Shown here: positions 1 to 7,626 of the stretch, in pieces
Numbering within the stretch: position 1 is the stretch's first letter
Layout of the letters: every line of letters starts with the position of its first letter
Translations under genes and position numbers: made by a program
Assembly: GCA_018396935.1 (NCBI GenBank)
Contig: JAGTRA010000005.1
Coordinates: forward strand, 1 to 20,490
Length of the DNA stretch: 20,490 nucleotides
Direction of reading: 5' to 3'
Source of the DNA: Candidatus Bathyarchaeota archaeon
Lineage (GTDB): Archaea > Thermoproteota > Bathyarchaeia > Bathyarchaeales > Bathycorpusculaceae
The notes under the pieces: model-generated
What the model saw: the letters and a program-made list of their open reading frames with translations, nothing else
Told to the model about the DNA's origin: nothing
The model's database searches: none

Positions 1-1194
1 CTGAAAGTGGTAGCTTTATCAATTCCCGCCCGTTAATGAAGAGTATATCAAATATTTTCACTGTAAGTTTAACTTTCTCCATACGCTCCTTAAGCTCCTC
101 CGGTGTAAGCTCTCTTGGGACTGTCCTCTCAAGCATAGCTTGAAAAGGCAGGGGATTTCCAGATTCATCCACAGCTATAACTTCTCCATCAAGTATACAA
201 TTCTGTGCCTAACTTGATTGGTTATCTCTACAATTTCCGGTAATGTTTGTGATTTTTCAATTCCTCTCCTTGAAAAGAGCCAAATTTGGCTACCCCATTT
301 ATGTATCTGTAGCCTACTACCGTCGAATTTGTATTCAGCTCTAGCTGGGTATGCAACCTTATCTGGTTCGTAGAGGTGAGCCAATTGGGGTTTTATAAAT
401 GTTCCAGGGCGCATTCTGATTTCCGAAATCTTTGATAACCCCTGAGAGGCTAAAGTTAACCCCTCAATAAGTCCCGCTAAAGCACAGGCATTTGCTATTA
501 CTTCTGATGGGACTCCATAAGCTTTTGAAACCGCTTTAATAACGATGTTTTCGTGATATCCAAGTTTTAGGTCTTCAAGCAGGAGCCTAACGATGTACTT
601 TGCCTCCAGGGGGCTACTTAACTTTATTAAACTTGTTATAAAGAGCTCACGTTCTTTAACGCTTTTTAGCTTCGGTAATAATTTAATGGCTTCATAAACT
701 TCATAAATAGTGAGGCGAGGTTCAAGGCTTTTCTTAACAATGTAAGCTACTTCTCCATGCTCTCCATAGTCTACTAAAAGTTTTCTAATGTCGCCTATTG
801 AAACCCCTGTAGCCATGCTAAGGCTGCGCTCTATTAATCCAGGTCCAACTTTAAGGCTTTCGTCAACAATCCTTCCGAGAGCAAAACGTATCTTCATCTC
901 AAGGGGGAGATCTGATGTTCGGAGGAACTTCGCAAGTTCAGTCTCTTTCCCCCTTTTTCCATGTAAAACCGCCAACCTCTCATATACTTCTACAAGCCTT
1001 GAGAATGGCGCACCTTTGATGGGATCCTTTCCATCCATGTAAAGGCGAATTCGATGATATGGTATCCCAGTTTTCCACGCTATTTGCTCAGGAGAGAAGC
1101 CTGCATTAACTAAGTGGATAACGGCATTTTTCTCAGAACCATAGGTTTCTATTAACTCCCTTATCGTTGGCGGCTTCACTATGGACATTTTCAA
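1..1194 (-). CDS. lig: ATP-dependent DNA ligase, 3' partial, interrupted by a one-base frameshift
   Basis: Seals nicks in DNA through a ligase-adenylate intermediate. The unbroken part has 339 codons. Residues about 63-250 look like the N-terminal DNA-binding domain of archaeal/eukaryotic ligases. Motif I is EYKFDGSR (adenylated lysine about K289) and motif Ia is FSRRG (about 307-311). The frame then stops at 175, but in the next frame the protein continues as NCILDGEVIAVDESG and stays open to base 1, with motif III (DGE) and KIFDILFING. One missing A in AGAAAT, near 199-204, would restore a single ligase. Residues 1-60 are not part of the usual ligase and contain a helix-turn-helix-like segment (about 28-52). 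The start drawn is TTG at 1194, whose codon overlaps the upstream stop; ATG at 1188 is possible. It follows the ATPase gene as a probable operon. The identity is certain; whether the break is real is not. Confidence 0.9.
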
Positions 1195-2426
1195 TTCACT
1201 AACAGCTTACTCTTATCCTCCAGTGTGGGTATGGGTTCCACAGCTCTAAGGAATCCATCAGGTGTTATATCCACTTTTATCCTTCTTCGCTCAAAATTAC
1301 AGATTCTGCAATCTAAAACCCTCACTATTCGAACAAATTCGCCTCTATTTACTTTTAAGTCATCTTGCTGATCTTGCCAGTACACCCGTCCATAATCCAC
1401 AATTATTGTTCCATCTAAGTTGTGGGCTAATCCTATACCGCCGGCCATGTCATAACTATCCCAAACCTCTGAACTTCGTTGGTTAACATATAAGGCGGTT
1501 ATTCCATGAACCTGGTTGTATCTCGCTAACTCCATAACTCGGTATTTCAAGGCCCCTCTATAAGATTCCAAAACCGTAACCGAGTCTATTATTACAAGCT
1601 CAATTTTTTCCTTTTCAGCAACGTACCTGTATGTTTCAGCGAATGTGTTCCATTCCCTCAGCTCTGGGTATGCCACTGTATCTAATACGAAAAGGTTTTC
1701 ACGTATTTTGTCCCAGTCCAAACCGAGGATATCTGCTTTTTGCTTCATCCTAGATTGTAGGTCAAATCTAGGCGTAGCGCTCTTCCAAGTGTCTTCCGCT
1801 GTAACGTAAAGAACCTTCCTGCCAGAAGCGGCAACTCTTATCGCTATCTCCTCCACTAAGATAGATTTTCCAGCCCCTGGCAAGCCTGTTATAGCAAATT
1901 GACCACATATTGGGATACCCCCAAGGTGTCTACCCTCTGGCGTGATAAACAGCTTGTCTAGGAAGGTTCCAGTTGGGAAGCCGATAAGGGGTTTTTCAGC
2001 TTCTGTTGCTTCATCAGGTCTTATAACGAGCTTACTTAGTTCCTCCTTTTTTTCAACCTGTGTGGTCATGGGCTTCATTGCAAGCTCCCATTCGTCACCT
2101 GGCACTTTTGCACTTTTCATGGCTTCTGCTATTGTTTGAGCCATCATTTTAACAAGTGTTTCAACATTTGATGATACTACTTGAATCTCAGCAGCTTCTT
2201 TTTCCCTTATGGCTTCCCCTCCCTTTTCTCGAGTTTCAATTTTCTCTGTGAGAACCCAAAGTTCCCCTTGTCGATCTACAATTCCCTTTGCTTTTAAAGA
2301 CTGTAATAGTGCATATGCGGAGCTAGGGCCATACTTTGGAATGTTCAAGCTTTCAGCTATCTGGTTTAAGGATGCCCTCCCTCCTTGGCTCCTCAGAAAC
2401 CTGATAATTTCTTCCTCCCCAGCCAT
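1191..2426 (-). CDS. KaiC/RadA-like RecA-superfamily ATPase with N-terminal winged helix
   Basis: Counted from ATG 2426, the protein has 411 residues. Residues about 1-62 look like a winged helix (LNQIAESLNIPKYGPSSAY), followed by a charged linker of about 80 residues. A single RecA-type ATPase domain follows from about 145. Walker A is GLPGAGKS (about 181-188) and Walker B is LVIIDS (about 277-282); YVTAEDT sits where KaiC-like proteins have their conserved acidic segment. There is one ATPase domain, not the tandem pair of cyanobacterial KaiC. ATG 2426 is preferred over TTG 2438 because GGGAG lies 5 bases upstream of it. The stop overlaps the ligase start, which suggests co-expression and perhaps a DNA repair or recombination role. 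The family (KaiC/GvpD/RAD55) is clear; the function is inferred only from context. Confidence 0.85.
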   Translation of the reverse strand: MAGEEEIIRFLRSQGGRASLNQIAESLNIPKYGPSSAYALLQSLKAKGIVDRQGELWVLTEKIETREKGGEAIREKEAAEIQVVSSNVETLVKMMAQTIAEAMKSAKVPGDEWELAMKPMTTQVEKKEELSKLVIRPDEATEAEKPLIGFPTGTFLDKLFITPEGRHLGGIPICGQFAITGLPGAGKSILVEEIAIRVAASGRKVLYVTAEDTWKSATPRFDLQSRMKQKADILGLDWDKIRENLFVLDTVAYPELREWNTFAETYRYVAEKEKIELVIIDSVTVLESYRGALKYRVMELARYNQVHGITALYVNQRSSEVWDSYDMAGGIGLAHNLDGTIIVDYGRVYWQDQQDDLKVNRGEFVRIVRVLDCRICNFERRRIKVDITPDGFLRAVEPIPTLEDKSKLLVN

Positions 2427-2550
2427 GAACGCTCCCAATTTGTTGGCTTCGCAATTTAATTTTGTGTGAAATCGTCTTTTTAAACATACTCTCTAAGAGA
2501 GCAAAAGCAAATTAATAACTACCTGGCTTTTAGGAGAGATAAGCTTTAGC
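2427..2550. promoter_or_regulatory. Divergent intergenic region between the ATPase and the isomerase-like gene
   Basis: This is the only upstream region for both divergent genes. An archaeal TATA-like TTTTTAAA lies at about 2477-2484 for the plus-strand gene. An AT-rich segment at 2510-2518 could be the TATA element for the minus-strand gene. Between them, 2489-2501 is a 13-base palindrome (CTCTCT-A-AGAGAG), well placed for a repressor or for shared control. Promoter assignments are by eye only. Confidence 0.35.
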
Positions 2551-3357
2551 GTGGTGGAAGCAGACTTGTCCAGCCCGAAAGTTGGCTTATCAACCCTCTA
2601 CAAACTGAGCGAGAGCTTCATAAGCGCCTTAAAGGATGTTTTAAATTACAATGTAGAGGTTATAGAGGTTGTTGATGATGGGGCTCACTCTCTAAATAAG
2701 CAGCGAGTATCTAAACTGTTAGAGATTGCTAAGTGTTATGATGTGAGTTTTTCAGTACATGCTCCTTTCGCTGATATCAATATTGCATCCCCTTCTCCAA
2801 TTTTGTTAAGAGCCATGATAAAGCGCTTGTTAAAATCCCTAAAGTATGCTGCAGCCTTAGGATCCAGAGTTTGGGTTTTACATCCAGGTGTAGAAACGGG
2901 GATAAGTTCATTTTACCCAGAGAAATCTTGGATTAAAAATCGTGAAACTATACGCTTACTGTGGAGAACTATAGGTGATTATGGTGTGACACTGGCTATT
3001 GAAAACCTTCCAGAGCCGTATCCATTTATTATGAAGAATGTGGAGCATTTTAAGAGATTTTACGAGGAAGTGGACGTGGATGTCGGCTTAGCGTTAGACA
3101 TTGGGCATGCAAACATAAGCAAACAGGTTGACCTTTTTATCAGAACTTTTCGAGGGAGAATCGTGCATATTCACGCTCATGATAACTTTGGCAAGGTAGA
3201 TGAGCATCTAGGCATAGGTTATGGAAGTGTTAATTGGGAAATGACAATTCGGCTCCTTAAAGAGATTAACTACTCAAATTTTATAATTGTTGAATCGATA
3301 AGCCATGTTAGAGAAAGTTTAACCAATTTAAGTAAGCTTATTCATCTGGAAATGTAA
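2551..3357 (+). CDS. Sugar-phosphate isomerase/epimerase-like TIM-barrel protein
   Basis: The protein has 268 residues and the xylose-isomerase-like / AP-endonuclease family 2 fold. Candidate metal and substrate ligands fall on successive strands: H70 (SVHAPF), H111 (LHPG), E151 (AIENLPEP), D183 and H186 (LALDIGHAN), H208-D211 (HIHAHD), H219 and E248 (IVES). Enzymes of this fold either isomerise or epimerise sugars and inosose or, as endonuclease IV, cut abasic DNA. The short length and the lack of the long insertions of endonuclease IV favour a sugar enzyme, but the substrate cannot be read from sequence. The start is GTG 2551 (GTG 2554 also possible), with GGAGAG at 2533-2538, rather far upstream. 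The 3' end overlaps the convergent RNase Z gene by 20 bases. Confidence 0.8.
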   Translation: MVEADLSSPKVGLSTLYKLSESFISALKDVLNYNVEVIEVVDDGAHSLNKQRVSKLLEIAKCYDVSFSVHAPFADINIASPSPILLRAMIKRLLKSLKYAAALGSRVWVLHPGVETGISSFYPEKSWIKNRETIRLLWRTIGDYGVTLAIENLPEPYPFIMKNVEHFKRFYEEVDVDVGLALDIGHANISKQVDLFIRTFRGRIVHIHAHDNFGKVDEHLGIGYGSVNWEMTIRLLKEINYSNFIIVESISHVRESLTNLSKLIHLEM

Positions 3358-4261
3358 CGTTTAGACTTAGAAAATCCTCTGCAACAATTGTGTTTTTAAA
3401 GATTCTACAAGCTTGCTCTAAGAGGATTGAGGGGTCAGAGTATCGCGCGCTTATATGTGTTAAAACAAGTTTCTTAACCATCGCCTTTCTAGCCGTTTCC
3501 GCTGCTTGGCTTGGGGTTGAATGTCCGTCTTCTCCAGCTTTTTCAGCTAGCGCATCATCTAATGTTGAATCGTGAATTAGTAGATCTGCTTTCATTGCAA
3601 GTTCAATAAGTCCACTAAAGGGTCTTGTATCACCTGTGTACACTATTTTCCTGCCAGGTCTTGGAGGGCCGGTAACCTCTTCTGGATTTATAATCCTCCC
3701 ATCCGACAGACGTACAGCTTCTCCGCGTTGTAGTTTGCCCCATAATGGGCCTTTAGGGATCCCTAAAGCTTTAGCCTTCTCAGGATAAAACTTTCCAGGC
3801 CTACTTTTTTCTATGAACGCATATGCTAAACATGGCACTACATGATCTGCCCATATTGCTTTGATCTCGTAACTCTCCTCCCTGCATATTGTTCCTTCAT
3901 TTTTTACCTCATAAACTTCAATAGGAAACGTTATGTTAAATTGTAGGCTTCTTATCATATCCTCCATAAATCCTCTGATTCCAGATGGTCCATAGATGCA
4001 TAACTTCTCTGATCGGTCAAGTAGAGCCATTGTTTGTAGAAGCCCAGGCAATCCGAGAACATGATCTCCATGCATATGTGTAATGAGTATTTTGGTTATC
4101 TTTCGAAACCCAATCTTGCCAATAATCATCTGCCTCTGCGTTCCTTCTCCACAGTCAAACATTATCTGTTCGCCTTCTCGGCGAAGTAGAATCGATGGCA
4201 AATTCCTACTTGGTGTGGGAATACTCCCACTTGTTCCAAGGAAAATCACCTGCATGTTCAC
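3338..4261 (-). CDS. rnz: Ribonuclease Z (tRNA 3' processing endonuclease)
   Basis: This metallo-beta-lactamase-fold endonuclease removes the 3' trailer of pre-tRNA so that CCA can be added or exposed. The protein has 307 residues, typical of the short form (RNase Z-S). FLGTSGSIPTPSRN and DCGEGTQRQM open the protein. The metal site is THMHGDH (about 61-67), with further ligands at about H139 (WADHVV), D210 (YTGDTRP) and H268 (LTHISARY); GHST is at about 245-248. The start is GTG 4261: AGGAGG (plus 4271-4276) lies 9 bases upstream of it, against 15 for the internal ATG at 4255. It follows the tRNA methyltransferase by 3 bases and is the last gene of the four-gene run. Confidence 0.96.
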   Translation of the reverse strand: MNMQVIFLGTSGSIPTPSRNLPSILLRREGEQIMFDCGEGTQRQMIIGKIGFRKITKILITHMHGDHVLGLPGLLQTMALLDRSEKLCIYGPSGIRGFMEDMIRSLQFNITFPIEVYEVKNEGTICREESYEIKAIWADHVVPCLAYAFIEKSRPGKFYPEKAKALGIPKGPLWGKLQRGEAVRLSDGRIINPEEVTGPPRPGRKIVYTGDTRPFSGLIELAMKADLLIHDSTLDDALAEKAGEDGHSTPSQAAETARKAMVKKLVLTHISARYSDPSILLEQACRIFKNTIVAEDFLSLNVTFPDE

Positions 4262-4264
4262 CGA

Positions 4265-5302
4265 TCACTTCCTCCTAAGAACCACTATTTCCCTCGTTAG
4301 GCTTCTATGTACGTAAACGAAATGTGACTCAATGTGTTCATACCCTGTTGACCTACCTATATCGCTGGCATGGATCTCTTTTGGGGCTGCCATACATACG
4401 TATCCTCCGCTCTTGATGATGGGGTGCAAGTCCTTTAGCGTATCCTCAATTATCTGCCTTGTTGTCCTTTTCATTGTTGTTGCGCTTCTTCCGTAAGGTG
4501 GATCTGCAACTACAAAGTCAACACTTTTTATTGGCAAATTTTTAGCATCAGCCACTATCACTCCCTCTGGGTCTATCCCAAAGTATAGAAAGTTCCTTAA
4601 AGCTCCCTTTACCATGATTCTCTGAATATCTGTTCCTAGAATACGGCATCCAATAAGTGCTGCTTCGATAAGAATGCTTCCAGTTCCACAAAATGGGTCA
4701 AGCACAATGCTTCCAGCCTTAGCCCTCGAGAGATTCACCATACACCTTGCAAGCTTTGGAGTCATTGTCGATGGATGAACAAATGGCTTGTTTTTTGGCA
4801 ATCTCCCTGTAAACGATTTTGGCGAAATTTCCGCGATCTTTAGGCCAAAAAGAAGTTTATTACCCGTTAAAATTCCGATAAATGTCTTATCAGGTTTTTC
4901 CAGGCTAACTCTGGTCCCTTCAACTTCCTGTAAAATTATTCCTCCAAGAATTCTCTCTAAAAACGTTGAACTTATTTCTTCAGCATAATTTTTAACGTGT
5001 TTTACGCGCACTGCAAAGGTCTCTTCTTCGTCAAGAAGGTTGCTTAGGTCAATGTTACGGATAGTTTTAATTATCTGGTTTAGATCCGTATCGCAAACCG
5101 CGAGTTCAAGACAGCATAACTTCGTATATGCTGCCCTAAACTTTATTGCATTTATACTCTCTATGTTTGCCTCTAGCCTCAGTACTTGGTCAAGTACTTC
5201 TAAAACCCTGAAGTTTTGATTTTCAGCTTCAAGTATCGCTTTAACTTCTGAGTAAGGAAGTGTTTCATGCTCACCTGAGAGTAAGAAAAAGAGCCTAACC
5301 AC
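4265..5302 (-). CDS. THUMP-domain tRNA guanine-N2 methyltransferase (Trm-G10 / Trm11 type)
   Basis: Enzymes of this group methylate the exocyclic amine of guanosine 10 in archaeal tRNA using SAM. The protein has 345 residues. The N-terminal part (to about 160) fits a ferredoxin-like plus THUMP RNA-binding module. The C-terminal Rossmann methyltransferase has motif I DPFCGTGS (about 202-209), the acidic ribose-binding TDIQ (about 224-227) and the amino-methylating signature DPPYGRS (about 267-273). The start is GTG 5302: AAGGAG sits 7 bases upstream, inside the end of the PRPP synthetase gene, and the two genes overlap by 8 bases. RNase Z begins 3 bases after the stop, so two tRNA maturation steps are co-transcribed. 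A related THUMP methyltransferase with another target guanosine remains possible. Confidence 0.88.
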   Translation of the reverse strand: MVRLFFLLSGEHETLPYSEVKAILEAENQNFRVLEVLDQVLRLEANIESINAIKFRAAYTKLCCLELAVCDTDLNQIIKTIRNIDLSNLLDEEETFAVRVKHVKNYAEEISSTFLERILGGIILQEVEGTRVSLEKPDKTFIGILTGNKLLFGLKIAEISPKSFTGRLPKNKPFVHPSTMTPKLARCMVNLSRAKAGSIVLDPFCGTGSILIEAALIGCRILGTDIQRIMVKGALRNFLYFGIDPEGVIVADAKNLPIKSVDFVVADPPYGRSATTMKRTTRQIIEDTLKDLHPIIKSGGYVCMAAPKEIHASDIGRSTGYEHIESHFVYVHRSLTREIVVLRRK

Positions 5303-6179
5303 GTTGAAACTCCTTCAACTCGTTACAGATTATGGAGGCTATGGAAACTTTACTTACGTGGCTTGGGACACTATCTGTGCCTATCACTTCCTCCACGCCA
5401 GCTTCCATAATGCGTTTTTCAGCGTCACCCACTAGTAGCGGGTGTACACATGCAACGTATATAGAACTGGCACCGTGGCTCCTTAGAAGTTTAGCCGCAG
5501 CGACCATTGTTCCTCCTGTGCTGATTATGTCGTCAAAGATAATCACCCTTTTATCTTTAACATTGAAGGCCTTTTCCGTGACGGTGATTTGACCGGTGTA
5601 ACGGTCTCTCTGTTTTTCAAGATATCCATACCCGCCGCCAAGAATTCTCGCAGCTTCTTCTGCAATATGTATCGCGCCCTTATCCGGCGCTAGGGCAAAG
5701 GCCCCCTCTAACCCCCTCCTTTTTAAGTATTCAGCAAGAAGAGGTATTGCTGAAAGATTTCTGGTCATCATTGGGAACCGCTCTAGAACTTTAGCTTGAT
5801 GAATGTTAACAGTTACTAAGCAGTCAATGCCAGCAGCCCATAACATTTTCGCAATGACCTCTATGCTGACAGGCTCTCCAGGCAAAAATACTCTGTCTTG
5901 TCGCGCATATGCTAGGTATGGTACCACGGCAATGATTCTGTTTGCACCAGCCCTTTTAGCTGCATCAGCCATAAATGCTAACTGCATTAACCTACTATCT
6001 TGTGGCGGACTTATCGTCTGTACGATAACAATGTTTTCGCCTCTTATATCTCCATCCAGCCTTATGTACGATTCTCCATCCGGAAAAATTTTATGCGCCG
6101 CCTCTATTAGATCAGCTTTTAAAATTTCAGCTATTCGGTGACTAAGCTCTCTTGAAGCTGGCCCAGCTATTATTTTCAT
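5295..6179 (-). CDS. prs: Ribose-phosphate pyrophosphokinase (PRPP synthetase)
   Basis: Transfers pyrophosphate from ATP to ribose 5-phosphate, giving PRPP for nucleotide, histidine and (in archaea) other pathways. The protein has 294 residues, the short archaeal form. Visible motifs are FPDGESYIR (about 32-40), the catalytic-loop region PYLAYARQDR (about 87-96), TVNIH (about 123-127) and the PRPP-binding loop FDDIISTGGT (about 215-224). It starts at ATG 6179, 11 bases after the HMG-CoA reductase stop, with a GAGGGG stretch just upstream that can serve as ribosome binding site. It overlaps the next gene by 8 bases, so it is translationally coupled in the run HMGR-prs-Trm-G10-RNase Z. Confidence 0.96.
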   Translation of the reverse strand: MKIIAGPASRELSHRIAEILKADLIEAAHKIFPDGESYIRLDGDIRGENIVIVQTISPPQDSRLMQLAFMADAAKRAGANRIIAVVPYLAYARQDRVFLPGEPVSIEVIAKMLWAAGIDCLVTVNIHQAKVLERFPMMTRNLSAIPLLAEYLKRRGLEGAFALAPDKGAIHIAEEAARILGGGYGYLEKQRDRYTGQITVTEKAFNVKDKRVIIFDDIISTGGTMVAAAKLLRSHGASSIYVACVHPLLVGDAEKRIMEAGVEEVIGTDSVPSHVSKVSIASIICNELKEFQRG

Positions 6180-6190
6180 TTAATAGCCCC

Positions 6191-7432
6191 TCACAGTTCT
6201 CCAGTAGCCTTGTATTTCTCAATTAGCTCTTTTGCTACATCTATGCGAATTTTTCCTTCTTCAACCATTTTCTCAGCTATTAGATCTATTAAATCACCTG
6301 TGGCGCCCGCTGCTATAGCTATATTTCTAGCATGAAGAGACATGTGCCCACGTTGTATTCCCTCGTGAGCTAAGGCTCTTAGGGCTGCTAAGTTTTGGGC
6401 TAGGCCAACCGCCGCCATGACTTCAGCAAGCTCGTTGGCTGTTTTAACTCCTAAAATCTTTAGGCATATTCTAGCTATGGGGTGGCTACGTGTTGCACCC
6501 CCCACTATACCCACCGCCATTGGGAGCTCTATTGATCCTACTAAGTCGCCGTTTTCATTCTTCTCCCATGTTGAGAGTGTGGTGTATTGTCCACTTCTAG
6601 CCGCGTATGCATGAGCACCGGCTTCGATAGCGCGGTGATCATTGCACGTAGCAAGCGCCACTGCAATTATCCCATTTAATATACCCTTGTTATGTGTTGC
6701 AGCTCTATAGGGGTCTGCTGCAGCGAAGGCTGAAGCACTTACAATGCCATCAACAACTTCCTCTCCTCCTACAGCCTCCTTTGGGACGATGCACCAAGCT
6801 CTTGCTAACCGCTTTACTGCTAGGTTTGAAATAATACGTAAGTACACTGCTTCACACATAGTGTTTACAGCGTTAGCGCCCATGGCATCACGGCAATCTA
6901 CATAAAGTTCGGTGATAACCATTGGCCCTAATGATGTGTTAATGACTTTAACATCTAGGTCTTTTGCTCCGCCTCCAAGAGAGACCAGCACGGGATCTTT
7001 TTCGTTAGCTTTTTTCAGAATTTCATCTTTAACTTCTAAAATACGCATTTTAGCTCCATATGGATCCCTTACCTTCACTGTTTGAACTTGTCCAATCATT
7101 ATTGGTGGTGTACTACTCGTATGAAACCCCCCTCCTTGTCTCGCCATTTTTGCAGCGTAACTTGCAGCAGCTACAACTGATGGCTCCTCTATCGCCATTG
7201 GAATTATATAGTCTCGGTTATTTATCAAGAAGTTGACCGCTACGCCTAATGGTATTGGTATTGCTCCAATAACGTTCTCTATCATGCGATCTGCTAAGTC
7301 AAGTGGAAGGGATCCAGTATTCTGAATTAACGCAGTTTCCTCCTCAGTTAGCCCAGCGAACTCCTTAACAAATTGCAGTCTCTCCGATGGGCTTAACTTA
7401 TAAAAACCAGGAAATAGTGAGGTTTTGTTCAT
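6191..7432 (-). CDS. hmgA: 3-hydroxy-3-methylglutaryl-CoA reductase, class II
   Basis: Reduces HMG-CoA to mevalonate, the committed step towards archaeal isoprenoid lipids. The protein has 413 residues. The sequence follows the class II (Pseudomonas mevalonii-type) enzyme: ENVIGAIPIPLG (about 52-63), MAIEEPSVVAAAS (about 79-91, with the catalytic Glu at 82/83), DAMGANAVNT (about 182-191), Lys in ATHNKG (about K249), Asp in ATCNDHRAIEAGAHAYA (about D265) and the catalytic His in HMSLHARNIA (about H367). There is no membrane segment. The ATG start has GGAG 9 bases upstream (plus 7442-7445). It is the first gene of a four-gene run. Many archaea use class I instead, so class II may mark a lineage trait or old transfer. 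Confidence 0.94.
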   Translation of the reverse strand: MNKTSLFPGFYKLSPSERLQFVKEFAGLTEEETALIQNTGSLPLDLADRMIENVIGAIPIPLGVAVNFLINNRDYIIPMAIEEPSVVAAASYAAKMARQGGGFHTSSTPPIMIGQVQTVKVRDPYGAKMRILEVKDEILKKANEKDPVLVSLGGGAKDLDVKVINTSLGPMVITELYVDCRDAMGANAVNTMCEAVYLRIISNLAVKRLARAWCIVPKEAVGGEEVVDGIVSASAFAAADPYRAATHNKGILNGIIAVALATCNDHRAIEAGAHAYAARSGQYTTLSTWEKNENGDLVGSIELPMAVGIVGGATRSHPIARICLKILGVKTANELAEVMAAVGLAQNLAALRALAHEGIQRGHMSLHARNIAIAAGATGDLIDLIAEKMVEEGKIRIDVAKELIEKYKATGEL

Positions 7433-7626
7433 GCTTATATCTCCGGAAGCAAACTAAGCACGTAACAATATTTTAAGTTAACTTAGAAACTGCTTGTCTC
7501 AGGTCTTACAATTAACGAGTAAATTGCATTTACACAAAGGTAATATACAACAAGTTCAATTTAAATTTGAGAGCACCGTTCTCTCTATGTGGCATCAATT
7601 TAACGGGTTAAATCTATTACGGAGGA
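7433..7626. promoter_or_regulatory. Divergent promoter region of hmgA and dnaG
   Basis: For hmgA, a minus-strand TTAAAATA box (plus about 7467-7475) lies about 40 bases upstream of its ATG, giving a short leader that still holds the ribosome binding site. For dnaG there are two candidate boxes: TTAAATTT at 7561-7568 (leader of about 36 bases) and ATTTAAC at about 7597-7603, which would place transcription start on the ATG itself. An interrupted inverted repeat, GAGAG-7 bases-CTCTC (7569-7585), lies between them. These are eye-made promoter calls. Confidence 0.4.

Noticed and set aside
5661..5820. Asn in place of Asp in the TVNIH motif of PRPP synthetase as a possible lost catalytic residue.
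   Set aside because: As far as I recall, archaeal PRPP synthetases often have Asn here, so it is not evidence of inactivation.
5803..6141. Open frame of 112 codons on the plus strand.
   Set aside because: It is antisense to the PRPP synthetase, which has full family motifs on the other strand.
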